Counted from the stretch's first letter, positions 7,906-17,430 are shown. The stretch is 64,000 bases of DNA from Mixta intestinalis (GCF_009914055.1 NZ_CP028271.1:434001-498000); one strand, 5' to 3'. The notes: generated by a model not told the origin, from the sequence alone. Made by a program: numbers and translations.

Positions 7906-8796
7906 TCAGCGTACCCAGGTCAGCAGATCCTGAGAAGCCGGGGTCATAAAATCCACCGACATCATCACGCTCAGCGCGGTAATAGCGACAATGGAGAACA
8001 CGAACAGCTTACGTGCCCAAACGCGATCGTTTGAGGTTTTGTAACCTGAAAGCGCCATTCCCAGCCACCACACGCTGACTGCCGCCGCAACCACCAGATA
8101 TTTGTAGCCAGCGTAGCCGCCCAGCGACAGCATCAGCGTGGCAATCATAAACGCCAGAATATAGAGCGTAATATGGTTTTTTGCCACGGAGATGCCTTTC
8201 ACTACCGGCAGAACCGGTATGTTCGCCGCCTGGTAATCTTTAAAGCGGAAGATGGCAATCGCATAGGAGTGCGGCATCTGCCACAGGCTAAAGATCGCCA
8301 GCAGGATCAGTGCGCCAGCATCAAACTCATTGGTTACCGCGCAGTAGCCAATTACCGGCGGCGCCGCGCCGGAAAGGCTACCAATCAGCGTACCGTAAAC
8401 TGAGTTACGCTTCATATAGAGGCTGTAAATGCCGACGTATACCACGAAGCCCATCACCGCCAGCCACATGGCCAGCGGGTTCGCTCCGAAATACAGCAAC
8501 GCAAAGCCAGCAATACCTAATACGGTTGCATAAACCAGGGTTACTTTCACAGAGATGAGGCCTTTAACCAGCACTCGATTCTTGGTTCTCTCCATTTTTC
8601 TGTCGATGTCGCGGTCGATAAAGTTGTTGTAAACACAACCTGATGCGACCACCAGCGAAACACCAACGAGGGCGGTGAGAAACAGGGTGTAATCAATGCT
8701 GCCTTTTGAAGCCAGCAGAAAACCCCCGATAACAGAAATTAAATTCCCGAAAATAATTCCTGGTTTTGTTACTTGCAGGTATTGCTTAATCATCAC
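7906..8796 (-). CDS. cyoE: Protoheme IX farnesyltransferase (heme O synthase) CyoE
   Basis: Integral membrane UbiA-family prenyltransferase that adds a farnesyl group to heme b, giving the heme O used by cytochrome bo3. The first Asp-rich motif, NNFIDRDIDRKM (about residues 57-68), and the second region, RFKDYQAANIPV, are present. There are roughly nine transmembrane helices over 296 residues, the E. coli length. Last gene of cyoABCDE, ten bases after cyoD. Confidence 0.96.
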   Translation of the reverse strand: MMIKQYLQVTKPGIIFGNLISVIGGFLLASKGSIDYTLFLTALVGVSLVVASGCVYNNFIDRDIDRKMERTKNRVLVKGLISVKVTLVYATVLGIAGFALLYFGANPLAMWLAVMGFVVYVGIYSLYMKRNSVYGTLIGSLSGAAPPVIGYCAVTNEFDAGALILLAIFSLWQMPHSYAIAIFRFKDYQAANIPVLPVVKGISVAKNHITLYILAFMIATLMLSLGGYAGYKYLVVAAAVSVWWLGMALSGYKTSNDRVWARKLFVFSIVAITALSVMMSVDFMTPASQDLLTWVR

Positions 8797-8806
8797 GAGC
8801 GACTCT

Positions 8807-9139
8807 TTAGTGGGACATCATCATGTTGTAGTTGAGGTTCCACATGATCCACAGCGAGCCAACGACGACTATCAGGATAATGATGGCGGAAAAGACAATC
8901 GCCACAAAGTTCCAGCCGCCTTCAGACTTGGTATCCAGATGCAGGAAGAAGACCAGGTGAACCAGCACCTGAACTACCGCGCACACCAGAACCACGCTGA
9001 GAATTGTGCCATGCGAAGCGCCGCCATCCATTACCATCCAGAACGGAATAGCCGTCAGGATGATAGAAAGGATGAAGCCGATCATATATGACTTCACGCT
9101 GCCGTGAGAGGCACCATGTTCGTTAACAGAATGACTCAT
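8807..9139 (-). CDS. cyoD: Cytochrome bo3 ubiquinol oxidase subunit IV
   Basis: Small membrane subunit that helps assemble the CuB site of subunit I. Three transmembrane helices in 110 residues (109 in E. coli). The start is the ATG whose first base ends the cyoC stop (one-base overlap), giving MSHSVNEHGASHG; a longer in-frame start inside cyoC has no support. The ending NLNYNMMMSH is typical. Confidence 0.95.
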   Translation of the reverse strand: MSHSVNEHGASHGSVKSYMIGFILSIILTAIPFWMVMDGGASHGTILSVVLVCAVVQVLVHLVFFLHLDTKSEGGWNFVAIVFSAIIILIVVVGSLWIMWNLNYNMMMSH

Positions 9140-9750
9140 TACATGGCCCCCATCAGATAGACAACGGTAAATACGCAGATCCATACCACGTCAAGGAAGT
9201 GCCAGAACAGGCTCAGACACATGATACGGGCGCGGTTGGTGTCGGTCAGACCGCGTTTCGCGATCTGGAACATCAGCACCAGCATCCAGATCAGGCCAGA
9301 AGTCACGTGCAGACCGTGGGTACCAACCAGCGTAAAGAAGCCGGACAGGAAGCCGCTGCGATCCGGGCCGAAGCCTTCCTCGATCAGGTGATGGAACTCA
9401 TAGATCTCCATCGCGATAAAACCCAGACCGAACAGGAAGGTCAGCGCCAGCCAGCGGTTTACCGCGCCTTTGCTGCCGTTGTTCATGCCGATCACGGCCA
9501 TACCGTAAGTGATGGAGCTCAGCAGCAGCAGGGCGGTTTCGACCAGCACGAACGGCAGTTCGAAAATGTCTTTACCCGCCGGGCCACCCGCCGTGTTGTT
9601 AACCATAACTGCATAGGTCGCAAACAGGGTTGCGAAGATAATGCAGTCGCTCATCAGGTAGATCCAGAAACCAAAAACCTTATTGGCTCCCGCATCGTGA
9701 TGCCCATGCTCCGCATGGGCGTCGTGTTGTTTAGACAGTGTTTGTGCCAT
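9139..9750 (-). CDS. cyoC: Cytochrome bo3 ubiquinol oxidase subunit III
   Basis: Five-helix membrane subunit of the heme-copper oxidase, stabilising subunit I. The 203 residues match the family (204 in E. coli). A His-rich N-terminus (QHDAHAEHGHHDAG) is followed by the conserved segment GTHGLHVTSGLIWM and a C-terminal FWHFLDVVWI motif shared with cytochrome c oxidase subunit III. It overlaps its neighbours cyoB and cyoD by one base each. Confidence 0.96.
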   Translation of the reverse strand: MAQTLSKQHDAHAEHGHHDAGANKVFGFWIYLMSDCIIFATLFATYAVMVNNTAGGPAGKDIFELPFVLVETALLLLSSITYGMAVIGMNNGSKGAVNRWLALTFLFGLGFIAMEIYEFHHLIEEGFGPDRSGFLSGFFTLVGTHGLHVTSGLIWMLVLMFQIAKRGLTDTNRARIMCLSLFWHFLDVVWICVFTVVYLMGAM

Positions 9751-11732
9751 TATTTCAGACCTGCTTTGCTGATATCTTTGAAGTGCTGATTCTCGATTGC
9801 TTCGATCTCTTTGACCGGAACATAGTAATCAACGTCTTCGTCGAAGCTCTTAATGATCCAGCTCGCAATCATCGCGATAAAGGAGAGACCCATCAGCCAC
9901 CAGATATGCCAGATGGCAGCGAAACCAAAGACCGTCGCGAACAGGGCGATAATCAGACCTGCGCCGCTGTTTTTCGGCATGTGAATCTCTTCGTAATGAG
10001 CAGGCTGTTTGTACGCATCGCCTTTTTCTTTCATTTCCCAGAAGGCATCACGCTCATTGATGTGCGGTACCACTGCGAAGTTATAGAACGGCGGCGGAGA
10101 GGAAGTTGACCACTCCAGCGTACGGCCACCCCACGGGTCACCGGTCAGATCGCGGTTCAGATGACGGTCACGTACGGAGACCCAGAACATGATCAGCTGG
10201 CAGAGAATACCCAGGGCGATCAGGCCGACACCGACGGCAGCGACAACCAGTAACGGATGGAACTGCGGATCGATATCCTGGCTCAGACGACGCGTCATCC
10301 CCATGAAGCCCAGCGCGTACAGCGGCATAAAGGCAACGAAGAAGCCGATAATCCAGAACCAGAAGGCGCGTTTACCCCAGGTTTCGTTCAGGGTGAAGCC
10401 AAATGCTTTCGGGAACCAGTAGGTCACGCCAGCCATACAGCCGAACACCACGCCACCGATAATCACGTTATGGAAGTGCGCGATCAGGAACAGGCTGTTG
10501 TGCAGCACGAAGTCTGCGCCCGGTACCGCCAGCAGCACGCCGGTCATCCCACCCACCGAGAAGGTAACCAGGAAGCCTACGGTCCACAGCATGGCAGAGT
10601 GCATCTGAATGCGGCCCTGATACATGGTGAACAGCCAGTTAAAGATCTTCACGCCGGTCGGAATGGCGATAATCATCGTCATGATGCCGAAGAAGGCGTT
10701 AACGTTCGCTCCTGCGCCCATCGTAAAGAAGTGGTGCAGCCAAACGATAAAGGACAGAACGGTAATGACTACGGTCGCCCACACCAGCGAGGTGTAGCCG
10801 AACAGGCGTTTTTTCGAGAAAGTGGCAACCACTTCTGAGAACACACCGAATACCGGCAGAACCAGAATGTAAACTTCCGGATGGCCCCATACCCAGATCA
10901 GGTTGACATACATCATCATGTTGCCACCCATATCATTGGTAAAGAAATGGAAGCCCAGATAACGGTCAAGGGTCAGCAGCGCCAGGGTAACGGTCAGTAC
11001 CGGGAACGCAGCGATAATCAGCACGTTCGTACAGAGCGAAGCCCAGGTGAATACCGGCATTTTGAACATGGTCATGCCCGGCGCACGCATTTTCAGGATA
11101 GTAACGAAGAAGTTAATACCCGTTAATGTCGTACCGATACCGGACAGCTGTAGACTCCAGATCCAGTAATCTACCCCGACGCCCGGACTGTACTCTGCGC
11201 CTGACAGCGGCGGATAAGCCAGCCAACCGGTCTGAGCAAACTCACCCACAGCCAGAGACAGGTTAACCAGGATCACGCCAACGGCGGTGAACCAGAAGCT
11301 CAGGTTGTTAAGGAAAGGGAATGCCACGTCGCGCGCGCCGATCTGCAAAGGAACAGCGATGTTCATCAGGCCAACAACGAACGGCATCGCCACGAAGAAG
11401 ATCATAATAACGCCGTGGGCGGTAAAGATCTGATCGTAGTGGTGAGGCGGCAGGAAGCCCGCTTCCCCGGCAGAAGCCAGCATCTGCTGACCACGCATCA
11501 TGATGGCGTCGGCAAAGCCACGTATTAACATGACGAATGCCAGGATCACATACATGATACCCAGTTTTTTGTGGTCGACTGAGGTCAGCCACTCCGTCCA
11601 CAAGTATTTCCACTTACCGAAGTAAGTTAAGGCAGCGACAAGGGCCAGGCCACCAATAATGATGGCGGCCACCGTGACCATGATAATCGGTTCATGATAC
11701 GGCACTGCATCCAGTGTTAATTTTCCGAACAT
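9750..11732 (-). CDS. cyoB: Cytochrome bo3 ubiquinol oxidase subunit I
   Basis: Catalytic subunit that oxidises ubiquinol, reduces O2 at the heme o3-CuB centre and pumps protons. CuB and heme ligands are visible in WGHPEVYILVLPVFG (His-Glu, Tyr cross-link region), WLHHFFTMG (adjacent CuB histidines) and IAHFHNVIIGG (heme ligands). The ATG at 11732 gives MFGKLTLDAVPYHEP and 660 residues, close to the 663 of E. coli; a frame extending into cyoA is rejected. Four bases separate it from the cyoA stop. Confidence 0.97.
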   Translation of the reverse strand: MFGKLTLDAVPYHEPIIMVTVAAIIIGGLALVAALTYFGKWKYLWTEWLTSVDHKKLGIMYVILAFVMLIRGFADAIMMRGQQMLASAGEAGFLPPHHYDQIFTAHGVIMIFFVAMPFVVGLMNIAVPLQIGARDVAFPFLNNLSFWFTAVGVILVNLSLAVGEFAQTGWLAYPPLSGAEYSPGVGVDYWIWSLQLSGIGTTLTGINFFVTILKMRAPGMTMFKMPVFTWASLCTNVLIIAAFPVLTVTLALLTLDRYLGFHFFTNDMGGNMMMYVNLIWVWGHPEVYILVLPVFGVFSEVVATFSKKRLFGYTSLVWATVVITVLSFIVWLHHFFTMGAGANVNAFFGIMTMIIAIPTGVKIFNWLFTMYQGRIQMHSAMLWTVGFLVTFSVGGMTGVLLAVPGADFVLHNSLFLIAHFHNVIIGGVVFGCMAGVTYWFPKAFGFTLNETWGKRAFWFWIIGFFVAFMPLYALGFMGMTRRLSQDIDPQFHPLLVVAAVGVGLIALGILCQLIMFWVSVRDRHLNRDLTGDPWGGRTLEWSTSSPPPFYNFAVVPHINERDAFWEMKEKGDAYKQPAHYEEIHMPKNSGAGLIIALFATVFGFAAIWHIWWLMGLSFIAMIASWIIKSFDEDVDYYVPVKEIEAIENQHFKDISKAGLK

Positions 11733-11736
11733 CGTA

Positions 11737-12663
11737 TTATTCCTCGGCTCCCGCGTGAGAGGCTTCACTCATGTCCATGCCTTCATGACCTGACATGTCC
11801 ATCTCTCCGTGGCTCATCTTGAATTTTTCAATGATCTGCTTGAACAACTCAGGATTTGCGCTGGAGAAGTACTCAACCGGATGATTCTCGCTTGGCGCAG
11901 CCAGCTTCTCGAACTCATCCATGGTGGTTAAGGTATTCGGTGCCTGCTTGACTTTCGCTACCCACTGCTCAAATCCTGCCTGATCGGGGGTAGCAATCGC
12001 CTGGAACTTCATTCCTGAGAAACCACGGCCGCTAAAGTTGGACGAGATACCCTTAAAGGTTCCCGGCTCGTTGGCGATCAGGTGCAGTTTGGTCTGCATC
12101 CCTGCCATAGCGTAGATCTGGCTGCCAAGGGTCGGAATGAAGAAGGAGTTCATGACGGAGTTAGAAGTGATCCTGAAATTCACCGGCGTGCCTTTCGGGA
12201 ACGCAATTTCATTCACCGTGGCGATACCCTGTTCCGGATAGATGAACAACCATTTCCAGTCCAGCGCAACCACTTCGATCTCAACCGGCTTCACATCAGA
12301 AGCGAGCGGTTTGCCCGGTTCCAGCGCGTGGGTTGATTTCCAGGTTAACACGCCCAGGAAGAGAATGATCAGGATCGGAACGGTCCAAACCACCGCTTCC
12401 ACTTTATTAGAGTGGGACCAGTTAGGGCTGTATTTTGCATTTGTGTTAGAAGCACGATATTTCCATGCAAACACCACTGCCATCAGAATTGCGGGTATTA
12501 CGACGATCAACATCAAGCCAAAGGCTGTCAGTATCAGCGAGCGTTGCTCCATTGCAATCTGTCCTTTGGGATTTAACAACGCACTATCACAGCCACTTAA
12601 CAATAAAGTGCCTGCAGTTAATGACAAAATCCCCAAAATTTTATTGTATTTCCTGAGTCTCAT
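11737..12663 (-). CDS. cyoA: Cytochrome bo3 ubiquinol oxidase subunit II (lipoprotein)
   Basis: Subunit II of the bo3 oxidase, anchored by an N-terminal lipid and two transmembrane helices with a periplasmic cupredoxin domain. The lipobox LLSGC places the lipid on Cys25. As in other quinol oxidases the CuA ligands are absent. The conserved WKWLFIYPEQGIATVNE and NSFFIPTLGSQIYAM segments are present. The tail is rich in His and Met. First gene of the operon; 308 residues against 315 in E. coli. Confidence 0.96.
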   Translation of the reverse strand: MRLRKYNKILGILSLTAGTLLLSGCDSALLNPKGQIAMEQRSLILTAFGLMLIVVIPAILMAVVFAWKYRASNTNAKYSPNWSHSNKVEAVVWTVPILIILFLGVLTWKSTHALEPGKPLASDVKPVEIEVVALDWKWLFIYPEQGIATVNEIAFPKGTPVNFRITSNSVMNSFFIPTLGSQIYAMAGMQTKLHLIANEPGTFKGISSNFSGRGFSGMKFQAIATPDQAGFEQWVAKVKQAPNTLTTMDEFEKLAAPSENHPVEYFSSANPELFKQIIEKFKMSHGEMDMSGHEGMDMSEASHAGAEE

Positions 12664-12711
12664 TTAACGACCTCAATGACAAGGGCTCTATTGTCGTTTA
12701 AGTGTGGCGGC

Positions 12712-12740
12712 ATTTTACGGGAAGGTTTATGCAGTGTAAA
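12712..12740 (-). promoter_or_regulatory. Sigma-70 promoter of cyoABCDE
   Basis: Read on the minus strand: TTTACA (12735-12740), 17-base spacer, TAAAAT (12712-12717). It lies about 50 bases upstream of the cyoA ATG. ArcA and FNR control is known for cyo in E. coli, but I could not assign their sites with confidence. Confidence 0.7.
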
Positions 12741-13101
12741 CCAGCTTAAGAACGTGTCAGAACTGTGTTGACACCTTTTGCTAAGGGTGTCACATCTGTT
12801 ACATAAAGTGACAGAATATGAATGATGACAGGCAGTTGGGTTAATATAACGAAAAAAGATGGCTCCGCCCGCCTATAGGAAGGGATGAATCTAAACAACG
12901 TAATCGAGCCTCAATAGTTTAACAAATTCGCATCATTTAAGTGATAATTATTAAACATGAATAATTACGCACCGTTTTTTAATATTAGTCGGCAGTTGTT
13001 AAAATGGCGGGATAAATTTTTGTGGGAAAAGTCGGACAATATTATTTACAGCTGGCGCTTATTTTTCTGGGCCAGCTGTATTGTCGTTAAAGCCGATGCT
13101 T
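12741..13101. other. Upstream region of cyo; no gene seen
   Basis: AT-rich control region between ampG and the cyo promoter. Reading frames here (for example one from 12957 to 13157 running into ampG) show no protein-like composition. Confidence 0.5.
13048..13079 (-). terminator. Hairpin downstream of ampG
   Basis: Perfect nine-base inverted repeat ACAGCTGGC / GCCAGCTGT with a 14-base loop, 22 bases after the ampG stop. On the minus strand it is followed by AAATAATATT rather than a clean T-run, so termination is plausible but not certain. Confidence 0.5.
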
Positions 13102-14583
13102 TTATTTTGCGAGGGATGTTTTACGCTGCGCCAGATAGTCGAGTAGCGTACCGGTAAATATTCCGGTCAGGGCCAGTAAACAACCTGCATTGAATAAAAC
13201 CAGAGGTGATATTGGTGATGTCAGCAGATTGCCTGCTTCCAGCGCCAGCAGCAGCAGCCAGAGTGCCAGCAGCACGCAGCCACCGGTCAGCAGGCGCAAC
13301 GCCCAGCGATAGGCCGCTGGCCAGTAGCGACGAATGGTAAACTGCTCGCTTTGTTGGGCCTGCAACAGGCTGTTTTTACTGGCGACCAGCAGCAGCAGGC
13401 CCGGCAGGGCAGCGGCGACGGAAAAAGCATAGAAAGTTGGCCAACCCCATAGCTCAACCAGCCACCCCGCAGCCGGGCCGACATAGACGCGGCCTACTGC
13501 CGAAAGCGCTGAAAGCAGTGCAAACTGGGTAGCGGAGAAAGAGCGGTTGCAAAGGCTCATCAGCAGTGCCACAAAAGCCGCGGTGCCCATGCCGCCGCAC
13601 AGGTTTTCGACGAATACCGCGCTGGCCATACTCCACAGATGCGGGGAGGTGACCGACAGCAGCCAGTAGGCCAGATTAGAAAGCGCCTGCAACATACCGA
13701 ACAACATTAACGCCCGGAACAGGCTGAGGCGCTGCATCAGAATGCCGCCATATAGCGCACCGATAATGGTAGCCAGCAGGCCGAGGGATTTGTTTACCAG
13801 CCCAACATCGCCCGCAGAGAAACCAACGCCGCGGATCAGGAAAGTGGTGGTCAGGCTGGCGGCAAAGGCATCACCCAGCTTGTAAAGCACAATCAGGGAG
13901 AGCATCAGCCAGGCATTATCGCGATTGAAGAAATCGCGCAGCGGCGCAATAACCGCCTCTTCCAGGGTATGCGGGCGAACAATTGCGCCGTCAGGCTCGC
14001 GCGCCAGCAGCGTAGCGATCGCACCAGGCACCATCATTAACGCCATTAACCAGTAAGTTGTTTGCCAGCCGAGGTAGCGATCCGCCAGCCAGAGCGCCAG
14101 CCCGCCGGAAACCAGCATTGCCAGACGATAGCCTAAGACGGTAATCGCTGCACCGTTGCCGCGCTCTTCCGGCGGCAGCACGTCGGTTTTCCAGGCGTCA
14201 AATACAATATCCTGCGAGGCGGAGCAGAAGGCGATCAGTACCGCTAACGCCGCCAGCAGCGTCAGATGCCGCGCCGGTTCCATAAAGCCCATCAGGGCGA
14301 TACCGCCGATCAGCAGCAGCTGCGAGATAAGAAGCCAGCCACGACGCCGCCCTAAAAATGGCGGCGTATAGCGATCCATCAGCGGCGACCAGAGGAACTT
14401 AAAAACATAGGCCTGTCCAACCAGCGAGAAAAAGCCGATGGTTTTAAGATCCACGCCCTCTACGGTCATCCACGCCTGTAGCGTGCCAGAGGTGAGCGCC
14501 AGAGGAAGCCCGGAAGCGAAGCCCAGCAGCAGCAGCACCGCGGCGTTGCGCTGGGTGAAAATACGTAACAGTTGGTTAGCCAC
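13102..14583 (-). CDS. ampG: Muropeptide permease AmpG
   Basis: Inner-membrane MFS-type permease importing GlcNAc-1,6-anhydroMurNAc muropeptides for cell-wall recycling. It is also the entry step for signals controlling AmpR/AmpC where present. About 14 hydrophobic segments over 493 residues (491 in E. coli). The N-terminal FASGLPLALTSGTLQAWM and SPLMDRYTPPFLGRRRGW match the family. It is preceded by yajG in a probable operon. Confidence 0.95.
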   Translation of the reverse strand: MANQLLRIFTQRNAAVLLLLGFASGLPLALTSGTLQAWMTVEGVDLKTIGFFSLVGQAYVFKFLWSPLMDRYTPPFLGRRRGWLLISQLLLIGGIALMGFMEPARHLTLLAALAVLIAFCSASQDIVFDAWKTDVLPPEERGNGAAITVLGYRLAMLVSGGLALWLADRYLGWQTTYWLMALMMVPGAIATLLAREPDGAIVRPHTLEEAVIAPLRDFFNRDNAWLMLSLIVLYKLGDAFAASLTTTFLIRGVGFSAGDVGLVNKSLGLLATIIGALYGGILMQRLSLFRALMLFGMLQALSNLAYWLLSVTSPHLWSMASAVFVENLCGGMGTAAFVALLMSLCNRSFSATQFALLSALSAVGRVYVGPAAGWLVELWGWPTFYAFSVAAALPGLLLLVASKNSLLQAQQSEQFTIRRYWPAAYRWALRLLTGGCVLLALWLLLLALEAGNLLTSPISPLVLFNAGCLLALTGIFTGTLLDYLAQRKTSLAK

Positions 14584-14637
14584 AACGATCTTTCCCTGCA
14601 GAGCGGCCCGGCGATCCTGCCAGGCCGTAATAAAACA

Positions 14638-15216
14638 TTAACGTGCGTTTTGTTTGATAAAATCGTTGACGCTGGTGTCCTGAGCCATATCGCTGATGAC
14701 GTCGCTCAGCGTTGAGTTGACGGCTTTAGTGATTTTTTCGTTGGTGGCGTTGAACGCGCCTTCGACGCTATAGGTTTGACGGTAGTTCTTCACCTGCTTA
14801 TTGCCGTTTTTCGCGTTGGCAATAATTGAGATATCCGCTTTGGTCGTAATGCTGTAGCGCAGGTTACCCTGGGTGACATCGGCGTAGAGATTGTTTACCA
14901 CGATTTGCAGATCTACCGCGCCGTTAGGGCCGACCATATAACCGCGAGCGGTCATCTGTTTTTCCAGCACTTCCTGTAGCAGGAAACGCAGGTCGCGGCT
15001 GGGCGTCAGGGTAACCAGCTGGCTGTCGCGATTGACTTTCGCCAGCGCCTGATCGGCGCGCTGGTCAGCACCGTTAATGCTTACGGTCACGCCCATCAGG
15101 CTGGGGTCCTGCTGGGGCAGCTGAATGACAGGCTGTACATCAAGCGTATTGCTGTTATTGGCACAGCCAGCCAGAATAAAGGCAGCCAGCAGCGGGAGAA
15201 GGAGTCGTTTTAGCAT
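14638..15216 (-). CDS. yajG: Outer-membrane lipoprotein YajG
   Basis: Predicted lipoprotein of unknown function. The signal peptide ends in the lipobox LAGC (Cys18). The 192-residue length is normal. It precedes ampG by 54 bases on the same strand, the gene order of E. coli. The family has a YajG domain with no established activity. Confidence 0.93.
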   Translation of the reverse strand: MLKRLLLPLLAAFILAGCANNSNTLDVQPVIQLPQQDPSLMGVTVSINGADQRADQALAKVNRDSQLVTLTPSRDLRFLLQEVLEKQMTARGYMVGPNGAVDLQIVVNNLYADVTQGNLRYSITTKADISIIANAKNGNKQVKNYRQTYSVEGAFNATNEKITKAVNSTLSDVISDMAQDTSVNDFIKQNAR

Positions 15217-15493
15217 GCTTATTTTCTCGTATGTCTGAATGATATTGCTGACAAAACAGCACTCATCATATCATTGCCTTTCCATGAAAAAAGCCCGGCG
15301 GCGCGTAAATTCATCATCCTGCATGTTTTTTCTCCAGTGCAGGCCCTGCTATTACATCGCATCCGTTACGCATTCCTGGCTGCCAGCGAAACAACCGGGA
15401 CAGTTTTTTTCGCCTCGCCAGAGGAAAAGGGTGAAAACCGACTAATATTTAAAGGGATGGGGCGTAGCTCTCTGCCGTAGAGGAGTGTAAGTC
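15217..15493. other. yajG-bolA divergent control region
   Basis: 277 bp that must contain the promoters of yajG-ampG (minus) and bolA (plus). In E. coli bolA has a stationary-phase sigma-S promoter, but I cannot place one with confidence here. A GAGGAG-type ribosome binding site precedes the bolA ATG. Confidence 0.4.
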
Positions 15494-15808
15494 ATGATTC
15501 GCGAACAAATAGAAGAAAAGTTAAGAACGGCGTTTCAACCGGCTCATCTGGAAGTTCATGATGAGAGTTATCGTCATAATGTACCGGCTGGCTCGGAAAG
15601 CCATTTTAAAGTGGTCATCGTTAGCGACAGCTTTGCCAATCAGCGTTTTCTGATGCGACATCGTGCTATTTACAGCACGCTCAGCGATGAGCTGGCAGGC
15701 GGCGTGCATGCGCTGGCGCTACACACCTATACGTTAAAAGAGTGGGAGGGGCTACAGGATACCGTGCTGGCTTCGCCTAACTGTCGCGGGGCCGGTATGC
15801 TGGCCTGA
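15494..15808 (+). CDS. bolA: DNA-binding / Fe-S partner protein BolA
   Basis: Morphogene regulator that partners with monothiol glutaredoxin GrxD through a [2Fe-2S] cluster and binds DNA. The 104-residue protein has the single BolA domain, with HNVPAGSESHFKVVIVS in the central strand region and VHALALHTYTLKEWE at the C-terminal helix. It sits upstream of tig, as in E. coli, and ends at its own terminator. Confidence 0.95.
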   Translation: MIREQIEEKLRTAFQPAHLEVHDESYRHNVPAGSESHFKVVIVSDSFANQRFLMRHRAIYSTLSDELAGGVHALALHTYTLKEWEGLQDTVLASPNCRGAGMLA

Positions 15809-15829
15809 TTTAGCGTGATGTTTTCCCTG

Positions 15830-15853
15830 AACGGCCCACGGGCCGTTTTCTTT
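15830..15853 (+). terminator. Terminator of bolA
   Basis: ACGGCCC (15831-15837) and GGGCCGT (15840-15846) form the stem, followed by TTTCTTTT. Confidence 0.8.
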
Positions 15854-15942
15854 TGTCTGAATTTTGCGCGCTTCGCCCGCCCTTTTTTATTATTTTTCGC
15901 TTATTTTCCGCCAAACTGCGAAGCCGTGAGCGGTTTGCGTTC

Positions 15943-15971
15943 TCGACGCGGTAAAACGATGCCGCTATAAT
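15943..15971 (+). promoter_or_regulatory. Likely sigma-70 promoter of tig
   Basis: A perfect TATAAT at 15966-15971 with a weaker TCGACG at 15943-15948 and 17-base spacing. It implies a leader of about 150 nt that includes the hairpin CGGGACG / CGTCCCG (15999-16005 and 16043-16049). Confidence 0.5.
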
Positions 15972-16125
15972 GCGGCGTCTATTTTTCCGGAATTGCTTCG
16001 GGACGCTTCTGGTAACAGGGAATTGGGTTCTTCATCAGAGGCCGTCCCGGTTGTTGGGTAGCGAGGGTTACGGTAATCCGCGCTGTCTGAAGTTGACCGA
16101 GCTCGTGATTTTTTGAGGTAACAAG

Positions 16126-17430
16126 ATGCAAGTTTCAGTAGAAACCACTCAGGGCCTGGGCCGTCGCGTTACGATTACTGTCGCAGCTGACAGCATCGAG
16201 AGCGCAGTGAAAAAAGAGCTGGTCGAGGTAGCGAAGAAAGTCCGTATCGACGGTTTCCGTAAGGGTAAAGTACCGATGAGCGTGGTCGCGCAGCGTTACG
16301 GCGCTTCCGTTCGTCAGGATGTGCTGGGCGATCTGATGCAGCGCAACTTTGTTGAGGCCATCATCAAAGAAAAGATCAATCCGGCTGGCGCGCCGAACTA
16401 CGTACCGGGTCAGTACAAGCAAGGGGAAGATTTCACTTACTCCGTTGAGTTTGAAGTCTATCCGGAAGTTGAGCTGAAAGGTCTGGAATCAATCGAAGTA
16501 GAAAAACCGATTGTTGAAGTGACTGACGAAGACGTGGACACCATGCTGGAAACCCTGCGTAAGCAGCAGGCGACCTGGTCAGAAAAAGAGGGTGAAGCGG
16601 CGGCTGAAGATCGCGTTACCATCGATTTCACCGGTTCCGTAGACGGCGAAGAATTCGAAGGCGGTAAAGCGTCTGATTTCGTACTGGCAATGGGCCAGGG
16701 CCGCATGATCCCAGGCTTTGAAGAAGGCGTTGTTGGCCACAAAGCGGGTGACGAATTCACCGTTGACGTGAAATTCCCGGAAGATTACCACGCTGAAAAC
16801 CTGAAAGGTAAAGATGCGAAGTTCGCTATCGTACTGAAAAAAGTTGAAGAGCGTGAACTGCCGGAGCTGACCGAAGAATTTATCAAACGTTTCGGCGTTG
16901 AAGATGGTTCTGTAGCCGGTCTGCGCGCAGAAGTGCGTAAAAACATGGAACGCGAGCTGAAAGGCGCGGTGCGTAACCGTGTTAAAACTCAGGCAATTGA
17001 CGGCCTGATCAAAGCGAATGAAATCGACGTGCCTTCCGCGCTGATCGATGGCGAAATCGACGTGCTGCGTCGTCAGGCTGCACAGCGCTTTGGCGGTAAC
17101 GAAAAACAGGCGCTGGAACTGCCGCGCGAACTGTTTGAAGAGCAGGCGAAACGTCGCGTAATGGTTGGCCTGCTGCTGGGCGAAGTGATTCGTGCCAACG
17201 AGCTGAAAGCTGATGAAGATCGCGTAAAAGCGCTGATTGAAGAAATGGCGTCTGCCTACGAAGATCCGCAGGAAGTGATCGAGTTCTACAGCAAAAATAA
17301 TGAGCTGATGAACAACATGCGTAATGTGGCTCTGGAAGAGCAGGCGGTTGAAGCGGTTCTGGAAAAAGCAAATGTGACTGAAAAAGCCACTAAATTCCAG
17401 GAACTGATGAATCAGACCACGATGGCCTGA
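16126..17430 (+). CDS. tig: Trigger factor (ribosome-associated chaperone and PPIase)
   Basis: Binds ribosomal protein L23 at the tunnel exit and shields nascent chains. Domains: N-terminal ribosome-binding part with the signature GFRKGKVP (about residues 43-50), a central FKBP-like PPIase (about 150-245, with VTIDFTGSVDGEEFEGG) and the C-terminal helical arms. The 434 residues compare with 432 in E. coli. It precedes clpP, as is usual, and ends in a strong terminator. The isoleucine codons are ATT or ATC throughout, in contrast to clpX. Confidence 0.97.
   Translation: MQVSVETTQGLGRRVTITVAADSIESAVKKELVEVAKKVRIDGFRKGKVPMSVVAQRYGASVRQDVLGDLMQRNFVEAIIKEKINPAGAPNYVPGQYKQGEDFTYSVEFEVYPEVELKGLESIEVEKPIVEVTDEDVDTMLETLRKQQATWSEKEGEAAAEDRVTIDFTGSVDGEEFEGGKASDFVLAMGQGRMIPGFEEGVVGHKAGDEFTVDVKFPEDYHAENLKGKDAKFAIVLKKVEERELPELTEEFIKRFGVEDGSVAGLRAEVRKNMERELKGAVRNRVKTQAIDGLIKANEIDVPSALIDGEIDVLRRQAAQRFGGNEKQALELPRELFEEQAKRRVMVGLLLGEVIRANELKADEDRVKALIEEMASAYEDPQEVIEFYSKNNELMNNMRNVALEEQAVEAVLEKANVTEKATKFQELMNQTTMA

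Noticed and set aside
12957..13157. A 66-residue plus-strand frame between cyoA and ampG
   Set aside because: It overlaps the ampG 3' end on the other strand, has no binding site and no protein-like pattern.
15239..15480. Overlapping plus-strand frames upstream of bolA
   Set aside because: They lie in the divergent control region, lack ribosome binding sites and have no recognisable protein pattern.
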